Of a DNA stretch of 64,000 bases, positions 33,601-45,826 are shown one piece after another (position 1 is the stretch's first letter; each line of letters opens with the position of its first letter). Under the pieces are notes generated by a model. The model had not been told where the DNA came from. It ran no database searches and saw only the letters and a list, made by a program, of their open reading frames with translations. Source of the DNA: Lophius americanus (Eukaryota; Chordata; Actinopteri; Lophiiformes; Lophiidae); contig JBBDHG010000151.1 of assembly GCA_037951165.1 (NCBI GenBank), positions 620,001-684,000 on the forward strand. Direction: 5' to 3'. The translations under genes and the position numbers were made by a program.

Positions 33601-35994
33601 CGACTCAAGGAGATCAAGCTTGTATTTATCATAATTTACACACAAGGGGGAGCTTTTTCATCAAAAAAACATAAACATTTGGGATTAAACATTGCGTTTA
33701 AATTGAAAAGTTCAATCTGGGGCATTGTTTGTACAATGCAGGGGCAATGTGGGCTTTTTTTGGGGGGGATATAACTGTCTGCTTTCACTTCTGCTGAGGC
33801 TCTTCCTGCCAAAATCACCACGGAAGCTTTTCATATCGTTTGTGTTCAAGCCAATACGACATTAACTTCACAGACTGCTTGCGTCTTCCTGTATGTAAAC
33901 TGCATCTCATTAAAGTTACAGCGCAGACAGCCAGAAACGAGTTTCTAGACACGATTAATGCAAATGCATGCTATTGAAAAACGCACGCTAGCATACTAAA
34001 ACACTAGCGCGCCACTTTACATGTAATTTCTGTGATGATAAATTTCACATAAGCACAACCGAACCCGCTCACATCTCATGGCGATGCTAATGCCCGCAGA
34101 GAGACGACTGTCGCTATATCAATTTGTGTTTTCCCTTCCTACACTACATCTGAGGAGAAGGTAATTAATACTATACGCTGTCTGCATGTTCATAGACGCC
34201 TTTCTTTGTTGTTTTGTTTTTGTGCTGCATGCGTGAGGATCTGTCCCAGGGGATATTTGCTGTCTTTTTCTTGTGGGTAATTATAGGTAATGTAGGATGA
34301 CAGAGGAGGCACCACCTCACAAACAGTACATGGACCGTAATGACTTACAGCGCCCTGATAAATGCAGATGTGCAAATAATCCAGATGACGGCACGGGTTC
34401 TGGTAAAACAAGCACGAATGAACTGTGTCAGTACAGCAACGCACAAATCCGACGAGTGTGATCACCCAGCAGGTAGGGGAGGTGTGTATTCCGACGGCTC
34501 ATTGTGGGCTCTCAGTAAACAAACTCCATCCCAGTCGGGCTCGGATTCTAACATTATCGGCTCTGATCTGTTTGAGATCATTAGATCCAAGAAATTAGCA
34601 GGGAAGTTTGAAAGAAGGTTCCGCACAGCATGCTGCGTGTTTGCCTTCGTGTGTGTGCGTCTGCTAGCATTTGTGCGTCGCCTTTTCTGCGAGTCGCCCC
34701 GGTGCCGTCCCGTGGTGACCATGTGTTTGTGTTTCTATCCAGCTAAGTATTTGTGCACACACTGTGAAAACAACTGCGAAACAAAAATAATATTACGTTT
34801 GCTTTGCCGGAGGACGATTCGTCGGGGGTTTTATGATTGAAAATAGGTTGAAATCCAAGCATTGAAGGGGAAATAAGGAGTGAAAAAATTCAGCAACAAT
34901 ATGAATCTATTGCTATTCAGATTACAAGAAACTGTAAGGTTGGCTGGCAGAATGTAGATATACTCTCAGAGGATATTATTTTAGTTTACCACAAAGACCA
35001 GAGTTGATGGATGGAGCCAAAACGCCGTGGTTTGGTCTCATATTTAAACAATTATTAAGTGTTCATGAACTTTAGAGGTGTTGGCAGACATACTTGCAAA
35101 AACAGTTTGGATAGGATACCGAGGCAGACTAGTTGTTTAATAACATTTCAAAATGTTTGGTTATCTAATTTTATCTGCGTCATTGGGTGGGGGAAAAAAA
35201 AGGAATTTTATGGGAAATTTTCACATTTATTTCCCCCCAACATCTGTTTTTGTCTGTAAACTCTAGAACTCTTACCCTATAGACGTTAAAAGACTCCCAA
35301 ACTAAAGACATGATGTATAATAGTGTAATAGTAATAATGCAAGTACATGTAGGTGCCCTTATGAAGAAAACCCCACTTCAATTCATACACGGTACTCTGT
35401 CTTCTTTCTTAAATTACAAATATATGTAAAACTACGGTATTTCATCTCAATTAAATTATTCAAACTATTTCATTTTATCATCCGTTTTGTATTCTTTGTT
35501 CTCTAACATTTTATCTCTGGTTTCTATTGAGTTCGTTATGTATTTTGTGTCATAATCCTCTCTATAAACTATTTGAAAGGCAATCAAACTATTTCACAAA
35601 ATTTCGAACTAGCCATCTATGTTATGTTAAGTGAAATCTAATAACAGTGTCATATTAAAAAAAAAAAAGAATGAAGGAGCTAAAAATGAAAAACTAATGT
35701 GAGACAAAGTTTTGAAATAAAGGGAAATTAAGAAGAGACCCCGAGTGCCTCTCCACGGCTTCATAATATTTCAAAGAAACACCGCAGCGGGTCCATGATG
35801 AATTCATTTAATCTTCTACGCCCCCAAATAAAATCTAAGAATAATTGTTTGTGGGCAAAGAATAGTCTCAAATTGACGATAAATGCTAACTGGCTGACTG
35901 TGAGGGATTTATGCTGAATGTGGGAAAAACCTTTTTCCCATATTTTCACAACTTGTCTGAATTTCATGATTGTTTTTTTGTTTTTGTTTTCCAG
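33601..35994. other. Unique sequence, no gene seen
   Basis: The longest frame is 34340-34840 plus (166 codons), overlapped by a minus frame at 34462-34722. Neither has a recognisable domain, and both are within the length expected by chance. No repeat is recognised. Confidence 0.4.
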
Positions 35995-36067
35995 TCTTTG
36001 GTTGATACACAGAAGCTTTCATACATGGAGATGAAAATCCCCCCCCCCCCCCCCCTCTGCCTCTCAG
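35995..36067 (+). other. Candidate internal exon (73 bp)
   Basis: The interval follows a strong acceptor, 'tttttgtttt' then 'ccag' at 35991-35994. It ends at a consensus donor, 'cag' then 'gtaagt' at 36068-36073. It is open in one frame giving SLVDTQKLSYMEMKI followed by a proline run, because a 17-base C-run (36039-36055) occupies part of it. No protein family is recognised. No neighbouring exon was found, and such pairs arise by chance in 64 kb. It could be an exon of a gene extending outside the window, an exon of a non-coding transcript, or nothing. Confidence 0.25.
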
Positions 36068-36124
36068 GTAAGTCAGCCTCACCGGGAGGAACAGAGCTCC
36101 CCAGGCATAAATCACACACCCACA

Positions 36125-36380
36125 CTATTTTCCATCCTGTCTCCCCTTCTTTATCCATTTTTTTCTACATTCCCTCCTTTCCCCTCGCCCTGTCCACCCC
36201 TTCCCCCTCTTCCTGCATTCTAGTTCCTTCTTACCACAACTCCCTCGGTATTTTTCATCCTGCTTCCTCCTCCTGCTTAATATTTCTCTATTTCTTTCAC
36301 TTTTCCTCTACTACTTTGTGTCCTCCTCCTTTCCTCCCCGCTCTCTCTTGGTCTCCCAATTCCTCCACCATATTTGCACC
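36125..36380 (+). repeat. Pyrimidine-rich tract
   Basis: About 250 bp dominated by C and T. It lies just downstream of the candidate donor at 36068 and creates a long uninformative plus frame. Confidence 0.7.
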
Positions 36381-37264
36381 ACACCATCCTTTGTCTCAAA
36401 CTGCGAGAGGAATAGTAGTGTTAAAATTATACTCAAATTATTATTCGCCGTTAAAACAAATTTGAGGCGGAGGGGTCAAAGGGTGAGACCGAAGGAAAAA
36501 GATGATTGCGGAGAGGATGAGTCTCTAGATTGTGTCTTTTATTTCGCCTTTTTATCATAGAGGGAGAAATACCAGAATTATTTCGGAAGAAATTACCAAA
36601 TATTTTGTGTGCGTGTATGCGTGTGTGTGTGTTCTGTCCTTATCCTATTAGCAGTGTGTATTTGAACACCAAGTAGTGTGTGTGTGTGTGTGTGTGCGCG
36701 TTAGTATGCGCCTGTGGAGCCTTAATTCCAGCCTCACTATCTAATTACTTAAATTGTGCTTACAGGTCTTATTGTCCTGCACACATTCCCTTGGAGAGCC
36801 GTTTCCTCTCTACATGCCGGCCTGATGCATTAGCAGTAGAAATAAGCACATTAAGCAATTTTGTGATCCACAATAAGTCAGGCACCCGAGGGCTGCTTTT
36901 GGGTAAAAAAAACCCCCATCTGGACAGAAAGAAAAATACTTTTCTAGCCCAGTCACTCTCTCCTTCTTTTTCCTCCCCATCCACCTCTTCCCCTACTCAG
37001 TCTGCCGCCTGATTGGAATTTCTCCACAGAGAGGGTGACGGTTTTTGTAACCTATGATTGCTGTCTGATTCTACTATTTGATAGCAGATGGGTCGGCTAA
37101 CCCGCTCAGGATATCATTTGTCCCAGTTTTCTTGCCAATCAACAGGTCAGATGGCCCCATGTCCACTAAAACAACAGCACTTAAATGAATACTATGGAAT
37201 TGGGGAAGACTTTCTTTATTTCATACCCATTATGGTGGAGTGAAAGAGGATTTTATGCTCATCA
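36381..37264. other. Unique sequence with short GT tracts, no gene seen
   Basis: (GT)n tracts lie at 36606-36632 and 36676-36696. Frames at 36680-37012 plus and 36769-36984 minus overlap and are not recognisable. Confidence 0.5.
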
Positions 37265-38135
37265 TTAAAGGAGGAATTTTGGTACTGCATAAGAAATCTG
37301 AAATTACATGGTACAGGATTTGTATGAGAGCTGTATCACAAAAGTGAGGTGTGCAGTGGGCGCATGGGTTAAAGCCAGAAATGGGACCCCACCAAGGATC
37401 AGCTTTGAGCACCTTCTTGTTTACTGTGGTGATGGATAGGATGACAGCTGAGGTCAAGCAGGAGCTTCCGTGGACTACGATGTTCACGGATGACATTGTG
37501 ATCTGTAGTGAGAGCAGGGAGCAGGTGGAAGAAAACCTTGAGAGGTGAAGGAATGGACTGGAGAAAAGAGGAAAGAAGGTCGGACGCAACACAGAAGACA
37601 GAACACATGTGTGTGAATGAAAGGGAAGCAGGTGGAACAGTGAGGATGCAAGGAGTAGAGGTGAACAAGGTGCAGGGGTTTAAGTACTGTCCAGAGCAAC
37701 GGGGATTGTGGAAAAGAGTTGAAGAAGCGAGTGAAGGCAGGTTGGAGTGGGTGGAGAAGAATGTCAGGAGTTATCTGTGACAGAATTTTCGGAGAAAGAG
37801 TGAAGGTGTTCAGATGTTGTCTTGGAGTGAGGATAGACAGGATTAGAAACGAGCACATCAGAGGAACAGTCCAGGTTAGACATCCTGGAGACAAAGCTAG
37901 AGAGGCCAGATTGAGATTGAGGTTAGGACACGTGAAGAAGAGGGCATGTGGATTATTAGTGGAAGGATGCTGACGATGGATCTGCCAGGCAGGAGAAAAA
38001 AGGGTGAGACCAAAGAGGAGGTTCCAGGCTGTGGTGAGAGAGGACACGCAGTTGGTTGGTGTGATAGAGGAAAGGGCAGGGCGGAAAGAGGTAATCTGCT
38101 GTGACGAAAGGGAACAGCTGAAAGATGAAGACCAT
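37265..38135 (+). mobile_element. Degenerate RTE-type LINE
   Basis: Plus-strand 3' half of an RTE-clade LINE. Blocks in order: HQGSALSTFLFTVVMDRM (fingers/palm motif), FTDDIVICSESREQVEENL (catalytic box), then in other frames MCVNEREAGGTV, MKKRVKAGWSGWRRM and RNEHIRGTVQV. The 3' tail 'ctgctgtgacgaaagggaac' resembles the RTE tail also carried by fish SINEs. The two aspartates of the catalytic box are intact, though the preceding residue is Thr where Ala is usual. At least three frameshifts, an early stop and an internal deletion before RNEHIRG disable it. The endonuclease half is missing. The long antisense frame at 37484-38047 is a shadow. Confidence 0.85.
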
Positions 38136-38247
38136 TTAATCTAATATTTCCCTTCATATTGGAACTGCAGATCTAGTTTCTCATCCAGACTTCAAAATCA
38201 GTTAAGGGCAGACAAACAAGTATAAAATCCACTATAGAGTTTGCTTA

Positions 38248-38900
38248 TAACCTCCGTTAACGAGATTTCGACGAGGTAACGAGGTCAGTGCTGTTTCCGT
38301 TTTAGTAAGAGGAATAACTCAAAAAGTTGTGGTTGGTTTTGAACGACCTTTGGTGGCCTTGTGGGCTACAGGGAGGAGATGAAGCGATTAGATGCTGAGG
38401 CTTATACGGTGGTGCAGGCAGGAAGTTGTTATATCTCTGCAATCCAAGATCTAATCTGCCCCAAACTTCACATAATGGGTGAGACTCCCGACCAGATGAC
38501 AGCTGCGAAACAACATTCAACTACAGAAGCACCAAGTGGCAACAGGAAATTACATGTTTTTTTAGTTTGAGAAATTCTTGCTGGCTCATCAACAATATTG
38601 CGTACCATGACTCAGCAAGAAAAATGTGATGTTCCGCCGTTAAACAGCAAATTGCGATGAATCCACTCTCCATGGCCCGATATTCTCCCTGGAGTCATAA
38701 CTTGAAGGGGTTTCCACGCCACAGTCATCATAGCATAGCATAGCATGCTAACGAGTGTTAGAAAATATTATGTGATTGCTATTTTATTTGTTTGAGTGTG
38801 TTTGCAAGCATGATAACTCAAAAAGTTTTTAGGATCTCAATGAAATTATGCATAAATGTGGATCATTGGTGACATTTTGAGATTTATCTAGAAGATGGTA
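38248..38900. repeat. Composite dispersed repeat B
   Basis: The start 'ataacctccgttaacgag' and the phrase 'ataactcaaaaagtt' (38312 and 38815) are those of a widespread fish non-coding repeat. 38700-38718 ('aacttgaaggggtttccacg') looks like a further piece. The plus frame of 69 codons at 38361-38570 lies inside it and has no known counterpart. Confidence 0.45.
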
Positions 38901-41311
38901 CGTATGTATTACCTAGAGGGCAAGTGAATTCCAAATCCTAAAACGTTAAAGCAGTGGTTTTCTGATGGGATTGGTATGGTGATGGTAGTATTGGATCTCA
39001 CCAGCATATATTGTCTCTTCCGTACTTCCTGGGTTTTCATAAATCCTACTGCGTGCCGCTGACATTGCTACTAAGTTCCACAGGAGCAAACATCCTCCCG
39101 AGACATTTCTTTCTTTCTAACTATACATGTCCGTCACACGGGGAACATCTAGCACATGGAATGTTGTTTAATAGAATAAGACACCCTCAATGAGAAGCAT
39201 TTGCATGTTTTAGAACTACAGCGAGGGCCCAAGTGCAACTATCAGCAGGAAACCAAGTTTTACCCTTTATTCTTATTTGTTTTACCAAGAGTTTAATTCT
39301 CTCGGCAGTAAAAAACAAAACAAATGAACAAATCAACCAAAAGAGCCTTCTAACTCAGTCGCCGGGCGGCAATCAAACTGCAGTGTAGAAAAACAACAAA
39401 CAGAATTGATGTATGCTAATCAGTGACACTCACTTCAAAGTGGATTGGAGTTTCAGCAAACAGACCCTCAAATAAACAAGCATGAGCAGAGATCCCCCCC
39501 CCCCCGACGGGGGTATTTCACTGAAGATGATTGCAATTCTTCTTAATTGTATATCTGGAATACAAAAATCTTGAAATGCTTAAAGTTCCCGAAATATCGA
39601 AAGATACATCTCAAGTACAGAAAACATTGTGATTAGACTATCGAAAAGTTTCTCTTAATGGAAGGTTCCAACGTGTCGGGGTCAAGGGGTCATTTCATTT
39701 ATGCTGCAGTCTCTTTATGTAGATGATCCTCTTGCTACTTTAATTCTTCTTACGCACCAATGACTGCTGAAGCCATCATGCTAGGCGTCCCATCAATATG
39801 TTTGCAGAAATCTCTGTAATTGTTTCTTTCCTCGGCAGACTGGACCTGATCGAAAACTTGTTGGGGCAGTTGGCATAAAGGGGCCAGTCGGCATTCTTGG
39901 AAACCAAGAATTCAAACCACGGTTTCCACTAAAACTGTGGTTTCAGCTCGACTCATGAATTCTCGTTTAAAAGGAGTCTGTCGGGCGAAAAAGTACAAGA
40001 GGAAGGAGAATACAAAGTTCCTAAAAACAATAGGTGAAACACATGGAATCATTCTAGGGGAGATGCTGGAATGTTTGACCTGAGGAAAAAAACACAAAGT
40101 AGCTCATGAGAACAGAGGAGCAAAGATTAAATACAGCGGGAGGAAGGTGTTTACAAGATGAAGACGTTCATAATCGGATGGGACAACACAGTCAGGGGGG
40201 CAACGGGGAAGGCAACCTACACATCTACAGATGAAGCATTTAAGAAAAGATGCACTGATGGCTTGAGTTTTAATTATCTGGCTGCTGAAATTGATGAAAA
40301 ACTGAGCTTGTGGATAGTGTGTGTAAAAAAAGAAGAAGATGTAATCAGCATATGTGCTTTTACCACAAGCTTGAGTGTTTAAGGAGTTTTATTCTTGTTT
40401 TATTGACTTCCTTTCTTAGCGTCGATGCACGCGTTGATCATGAATCTCACACGGTTGAAAATGATTCAGTGAGTGCCTATGGGAGAAACGTCATCGTCAT
40501 AGCAGGCCAATCAGAGGCTGAGCGGGGCGGGTCATGCAGGCTGACATAGTAGTATTTGTAAATTCTCATATAGGCGGTACATGCTACCTGGTAGATCCAG
40601 GTATTGTGACGTCGTCATGATGACATCACCATAGTGTGTGCTATGTCTCTGGTGCCACGGAACAACAGTTATGGCATCATTAGCATATTGATGAGCAAAA
40701 GATGTGTCCTCGAAATGATCTTTATTGCTCTATGCTTGTATCCCACAAGAACAAGGTGAGACACAAGAGGTGATCAAAGGATTTGTTAGAAGATACAGGT
40801 ACTTTGGCACAGGAAACTAGATCCAAATTGGTACCAGTTATTTAAACCCAATTGTGAAAGACAAAAATAACAAGTTGGGGGAATAGTACCCGACTTGACG
40901 CTGCTATTAAGAACTCAAAGAACACGCAAAACGATGAACATTTGCACATTTGTCAGGCTCCATTCACCTGCTAAGTCATTGCCGTTGAGCTACGTTTCCC
41001 ATGCAGACAGGAAGTAAAGACAGAAAACAGCTAATAAAAGCTGCAGAGTAGCTGTATTGCTGACGGGCAGTATCTCAAACTGTTTAGGAGAGAAATTCCT
41101 TCACCGATTAGCCATAAAGAAGCGACTGTTGAAGGCTTTTGTGGTTTTACATAAAACAGTGTTGTTTTCGAGTACGTTAGCAGTAAGTAAAACCAATAAG
41201 GTCTCAGTAGCTGATTATGTGAAATATCGCATTTACACTTTTCACTATTAAAGTTAACAACAGAAAACAAAACAACACAGCACCCATGTTCAGCGCTTGA
41301 GATGTCCATTG
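38901..41311. other. Unique sequence, no gene seen
   Basis: Holds a C12 run at 39494-39505 and a CRE-like palindrome at 40606-40629. 40158-40382 is a 74-codon plus frame with no known relative. Nothing else is recognised. Confidence 0.4.
40606..40629. promoter_or_regulatory. CRE/AP-1-like palindrome
   Basis: The 24 bp 'gtgacgtcgtcatgatgaca' plus 'tcac' are palindromic at 20 of 24 positions and contain TGACGTC and TGATGACATCA, resembling ATF/CREB and AP-1 sites. No promoter is identified nearby. Confidence 0.35.
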
Positions 41312-42090
41312 ATAAGCCATAACATTATAAACACTCACTGGTGAAGTCAAAATAACTTTTATTACCTCGTTAATACCTGTCATTCGGATATTTAATGCAG
41401 GAAGTAAATATTTTTTTCGTTGAAGTTAAGTGTCGTTGGAGTGCCGTTAACTAGGATCCAGTTCTTATGGCTAGACAACTGGATCAGAGAATCTCCATTA
41501 CCACAAGTCCTGTTGGGTGTTCCCAGTCTGTTCAAAAAAGTTCTACTGTAGCTGGTGGACCAGCTACAGCATCATGGGCGCCAAAGGCTCATTGGAACGC
41601 GAAAGCCAGACCATGTGGTCTGATCGTACAAAAGCGCTTTTATAGATTGCTAGTAAGTCATATTTGAACAAGATGTACGATGTGGTTTTGCACATTCATA
41701 CTTCATTCTCGCAGTGGACAAACAAGTCTGATCCATGGATGGCCGCTCTGGCTACACTGTAAAATATAATATGTTGACTTTACTGGAAAAAAGTTGGGAA
41801 ACCAATTGCCTTAAAATTAATGAGCAAAGTAAATCATTACATTTTAGTTTTTAAAACTGATAAAACTACCATTAGTTTTTAAAAGCATAAATAAAACATC
41901 ATCTACTTCAGGTAGTAATTTTGACAGAGTGTAGGACTTAAGTTATCCGCTGCAAACATTGTGGTACCAGATGGAACATCACACCTCCAGCCTTTGTGGA
42001 CACCGGGCCCTCGATGGATCAGAGTTATCGGTCGGCATAACGGGATCATGGACCATATTAGACAAGTGGTTACAATGTAATGGCTGATGT
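41312..42090 (+). mobile_element. Degenerate Tc1/mariner copy with nested MITE
   Basis: Plus-strand copy with both ends: 'ccataacattataaacactc' at 41318 and 'gtggttacaatgtaatggct' at 42066-42085. The N-terminal part keeps 'gactggatcagagaatctcc'-like sequence in altered form, and 'cctgttgggtgttcccag' follows. The central coding region is deleted. The 3' part ('tctgatccatggatggcc', 'ttgtggtaccagatggaaca') is interrupted by a 179-bp MITE at 41754-41932. No frame survives. Confidence 0.8.
41754..41932. mobile_element. MITE inserted in Tc1 copy
   Basis: Begins 'acactgtaaaa' and ends 'ttttgacagagtgt', an imperfect terminal inverted repeat. The sequence 'ttgactttactgg', 'gaaaccaattgccttaaaat' matches a common teleost short element. 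Tc1 sequence resumes on the right with 'aggacttaa', so this insertion is younger than the Tc1 copy. Confidence 0.65.
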
Positions 42091-42199
42091 ATAAAGTAGA
42101 AACATGTTCAAACACAAATTATCAGGGGACCTACAATTCATTAACTCTAGAAAGGGCCTCGGTTTGAAGCAGGATGAAGAAAGTGTGAAGACTCCGTGC

Positions 42200-42246
<47 letters not shown>

Positions 42247-43639
42247 TTAGCATCATAATCACAAGTCCCTGGGTAATGACTAAAGATATTATATGTGATA
42301 TTAGAGAAAATGAAGGAGCTGTGAGTTTGCCAGTTATGGTTTCTCATGTGTGTTAAAACTTCTACAAATGCATTAAGAGACATTTTCTCTCTCAACGTTA
42401 ACGTGGCGCAGCTTCAACAAACGTCTGCAGCAGGAAGATTTTTGGGAGTGTGAACATTAAAGCTCAAGCGGTTGAATTAAACTTTCAAAGTTACAGTCTC
42501 TTGAATAATACCATCCTTCTGAATATGAAAGCGTGCGAGACTGAAATATAGGACAAAGACGCCTCTTTCATGAAAACCGCAGTTTGCATGCGCGCGTCTG
42601 CTGCGTCGGAGCGAAGTACGAAATTTGGCGTCGCCTGAATAATATATTTCCCAGGGGCCTCTCTGCTTGGCGCTTTTCTCGGGGAAATGCCTGGAACATC
42701 TTTTCAATAACACCCCGGGAGAGAGAGAACAACAGCATTCATGGAGGGGTTTAAATAAATTGTAGCCCGTCTTCTCCTCTCTTCTCCAGGTTCAGCGCCA
42801 ATTAGAAGGGGCTCACGAGGACTCTGCGGAGGAGAGGCTGGGGACAAACGCTTGGATACCATCGTGTGATCTGATTTACTAGTAGTTGCTGTGCTGGTGC
42901 GACTAAATCACGGCAATATTTCACCAAACACAGCAGCAGACTGCCCTGATCCCACACTAATCCTCCATCTCCATCACAACCATCTCCAGTGCTCGCCGTG
43001 TTTGAGCTGCTTTATTAGCTCAGCAACTCAAGTGATGAACAAACTAAAAATAGGTTTCACGCCTTTGTGTGTTTTCTCCAAATCTACAAAGTCGGCTCAC
43101 CACAGCAGAAAAAAAAAAGAAGCATTTATGAATTAGTGGCAAATCAAAGGCATGAGGGAAGAATCAAAAAAATGGAGAAGTGCAACATTTCCTTCAGGCA
43201 TGTTGAAAATTGTTTTTTTTTCTCCGGATATTCTAAATTCGTCTCTGCTGCTCAAAATGGCTCCTATTAGATAAAGATGAAGAATAGTTGTATTGAGAGG
43301 GCGCGGCTCCTCTCATGGCTTTACCAACCAAGCGTGCATCACATTGACCTTATTTTCTGTGTGGATATAAATCAGTTTAACAAATTACAACTTTCATTTA
43401 TTAAAGTCTGGGAAATGTTAGTCTATGTTCAGAAGAAAGAAAAGCCTCTTTGTTCATTTGTGAATCAGTCCGTCCAGGAAGTTGCTAACATTGCTGTGGC
43501 AACAATTAAGTTTCCCACGAATTTGGCCTAAAATAGACATCCCCAAGAAGGATTCCTCATTGCAGTGATCAGAATATGGCTCTTGTGAACGGCATACAAC
43601 CACACATCAATACGGTTTCACACAAGTATCACCGAAAAA
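42091..43639. other. Unique sequence with (GT)n, no gene seen
   Basis: An acceptor-like tract ends 'ctcttctccag' at 42789, followed by an open stretch of 30 codons to a TAG at 42880-42882. It is too short to support an exon. 42580-42720 is mildly CpG-rich. No repeat other than the GT tract is recognised. Confidence 0.4.
42196..42248 (+). repeat. (GT)n microsatellite
   Basis: About 50 bp, pure from 42207 to 42243. Confidence 0.9.
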
Positions 43640-43735
43640 AAAACTAGTCGTCTCAAACAGCGAGGGCATATCCCTGAAAAGACCCCAATCCCCTGTATCT
43701 TTCAAGCAATTCCACCGAATGAATACGGCATATTA
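43640..43735 (+). repeat. Dispersed repeat C, copy 1
   Basis: Contains 'cagcgagggcatatccct', then 'gaccccaatcccctg', then 'caagcaat'. Similar sequence recurs at 50585-50700 and 58125-58180 on the same strand. No frame. Confidence 0.5.
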
Positions 43736-44000
43736 AATGTGACTATTTCTATGAAGTCAGCGACACGTTCTGAGATTAGATCTAATAGTGAGTAAAAAAA
43801 TGAGGATTAATACAGTTAACTTGTTTTTCTGAAAGTACGAATTAGACAGATTTCCTTTTGTCAATTCATACGAGTTAACACAAATTGATTTGGGAGAGAA
43901 ACTGTATCTTCCACAAAAAGCTCTCCCAGTGAATAAAATTATACTATTATTGTTAGAATATGATTTACACAAGAAACATATCCTCAAATAGATTTTTTTT

Positions 44001-44165
44001 AATACATTAAATCTGGACTAAATCAAACCAATATTAGAAAAATTGTGGTTCGAAAAAATTTGGAGATAAAGCTCCCCCTAATGGCAGAAAAAATGCAACC
44101 GACCTTTCCAGAAATCTCTCCAGTTCTTCCTCGCACTAAGATCGATGGGTTTTAAAATGAGAAAG
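44001..44165 (+). repeat. Dispersed repeat A, copy 3
   Basis: Reads 'ctggactaaatcaaacc', 'aagctccccctaatggcag', 'ccagttcttcctcgcact', the same order and orientation as the minus-strand copy at 7502-7680. Confidence 0.6.
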
Positions 44166-45477
44166 GACCCATTAAATTGATATTGAGTAATCGCGTTAGC
44201 ATGAAGGATCCCTAATATACCCGACTTTACGTGAATATAAAAAAAACTGCTGGTGAATCTGATCCCTTTCCAATCCAGGTCTTTTTATGATAGTGTCAGA
44301 ATCATTATCTGAAAAAATAATGGATAATTGCATTCATACAAAAATTTAAATATTTGTTACACATTAAGGCAAAACAAAAGAAAATCTGGTTTTTCTGGTT
44401 TTTTCTATCTGGTTAGTCTGGGTCATTGGGTCGGACTGGTGATATCATATCACACGTTCTGCATGAATACAACTCTGTGATGAAATGTGTCAGGCTATAC
44501 TCATCTGAGCAAAGCTAAAGCTAAATCTCAATGCTACATAATTTACATTTACATTTACATAAGGGGGAATAAAACAAAAAATGTGCATGTTCTTTTTCTT
44601 TTAGCAGATATAATGTTTCTTAATGTCTTCTTAATCCATTTTTTTTGCCCCGGTAACGGGGTAAAATTCTACATACATATAAAAAAGCAGTTTCTGCTTT
44701 TTCAGTGTCTGACAAAAGGAGCAGATGGTTTTGGCTTGGAGCTGGGGATCTGCTCTTTCCAATCAGATCTGAAAGTTGGATGCTGAGCTGCTCCCTGTTG
44801 TGCATTTAATTGCAACCATGAGACAAAAGACAGACTTGCTGATGACACCAGTAGGAGGAGGAAGAGAAGGAGAGGCTGGGGCGGAAGGGAGGCGGGAATA
44901 TGTCGGCCGTGAAACCATCAGAGCTCCAGTAAATGTTGACTGAGTGTCCTTGAGATGATGGCGGGGGAGTGTGAGGCAGTGTGCCGCCGCTGTGCGTCAA
45001 CATGGATGTATGTGCATTTGAGGCTCATGAGAGGACCATTAGGTGAATGAATGTGTGAATCCTGGCGAGGGCGCGTTCTAATTGATGTGTGAAAATGAGA
45101 GGTCAAAAGCTATAAAGTGGCCAAAGACGGAAGACGAGTGTGAGTTAGGTAATGAGCTTTTGTCACTTTTCAGATAACCGGTTTTCCCTTCCGCTGACAT
45201 CGTTTAATAATGGATCATGTCTACGCCGGTGGTCAGACCACCAGCGGGAGACCTTTCATGAAACCATTTTCAAGTGTATTAGGGATTTAATGAATGCAGC
45301 TGTGATGTTTTTTTTGACAACGCCATTAATATCAAAATAAAACACACACATTTAATTAACCCCAGCAATACACGTGTCACTGTCACCTTTATTCCTCATC
45401 CCGGCTCTCTATAAACACAAGGAAAACGTTGATTCATGCTCTCCGTTGCTTTTTCTCTGAGACGGCAGCCGAGGTAA
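44166..45477. other. Unique sequence, no gene seen
   Basis: A small 'acattt' hexamer triplet lies at about 44542-44560. Frames at 44487-44786 plus and 44620-44805 minus overlap without similarity to known proteins. Confidence 0.4.
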
Positions 45478-45826
45478 TCATAACATTATAAGCACTGACA
45501 GTTGAAGTTAAATAACATTAATGATGTCATTATAATAGCAGGTATCAGTGGGAGGGCAGGTGAACATGTTTTTAAGTTTGTGTGTTGGACGCAGAAAACT
45601 GCAGGTTTCCTTGGGTGTTCCCTGTCCGCAGTGGTTAGTACCGCCCCCAGCAGGCTGAGGAAGAATAACAAGCTGACAGATTGATGGGTGCCCAAGGCTC
45701 ATTGATGCACATGAGGAGAGGAAGGCCAGCCAAGGTGTCAGATCACACAGCGCATCACAGAGCTGTGAGGGCAAAAAGAGGACCTACACAATATTAGGCG
45801 GGTCGTTTTGATGTCATGTCTGATGT
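45478..45826 (+). mobile_element. Internally deleted Tc1/mariner element
   Basis: A 0.35-kb plus-strand copy with recognisable ends ('cataacattataagcactga' and 'tcgttttgatgtcatgtctg'). It keeps 'ctgcaggtttccttgggtgt', 'gtggttagtacc' and 'gcccaaggctcattgatgca' from the N-terminal part of the transposase. It then jumps to the last bases before the 3' end ('gacctacacaatattaggcg'). The catalytic core is gone. Confidence 0.8.

Noticed and set aside
33339..33645. Minus frames with 'RKHRRPEGDLNPGPP'
   Set aside because: This is the antisense of a tRNA-derived SINE, a familiar artefact in fish gene predictions.
34340..34840. 166-codon plus frame
   Set aside because: No recognisable domain, an overlapping long minus frame, and a length expected by chance.
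35911..36465. 184-codon plus frame with proline run
   Set aside because: The length comes from a C17 run and a long pyrimidine tract; only the 73-bp spliced interval inside it is kept as a weak exon candidate.
37484..38047. 187-codon minus frame, the longest in the window
   Set aside because: It lies antisense to the RTE-type LINE at 37265-38135, whose plus strand carries the recognisable reverse-transcriptase motifs.
42790..42882. Possible terminal exon after 'ctcttctccag'
   Set aside because: Only 30 open codons, no known protein and no polyadenylation signal seen nearby.
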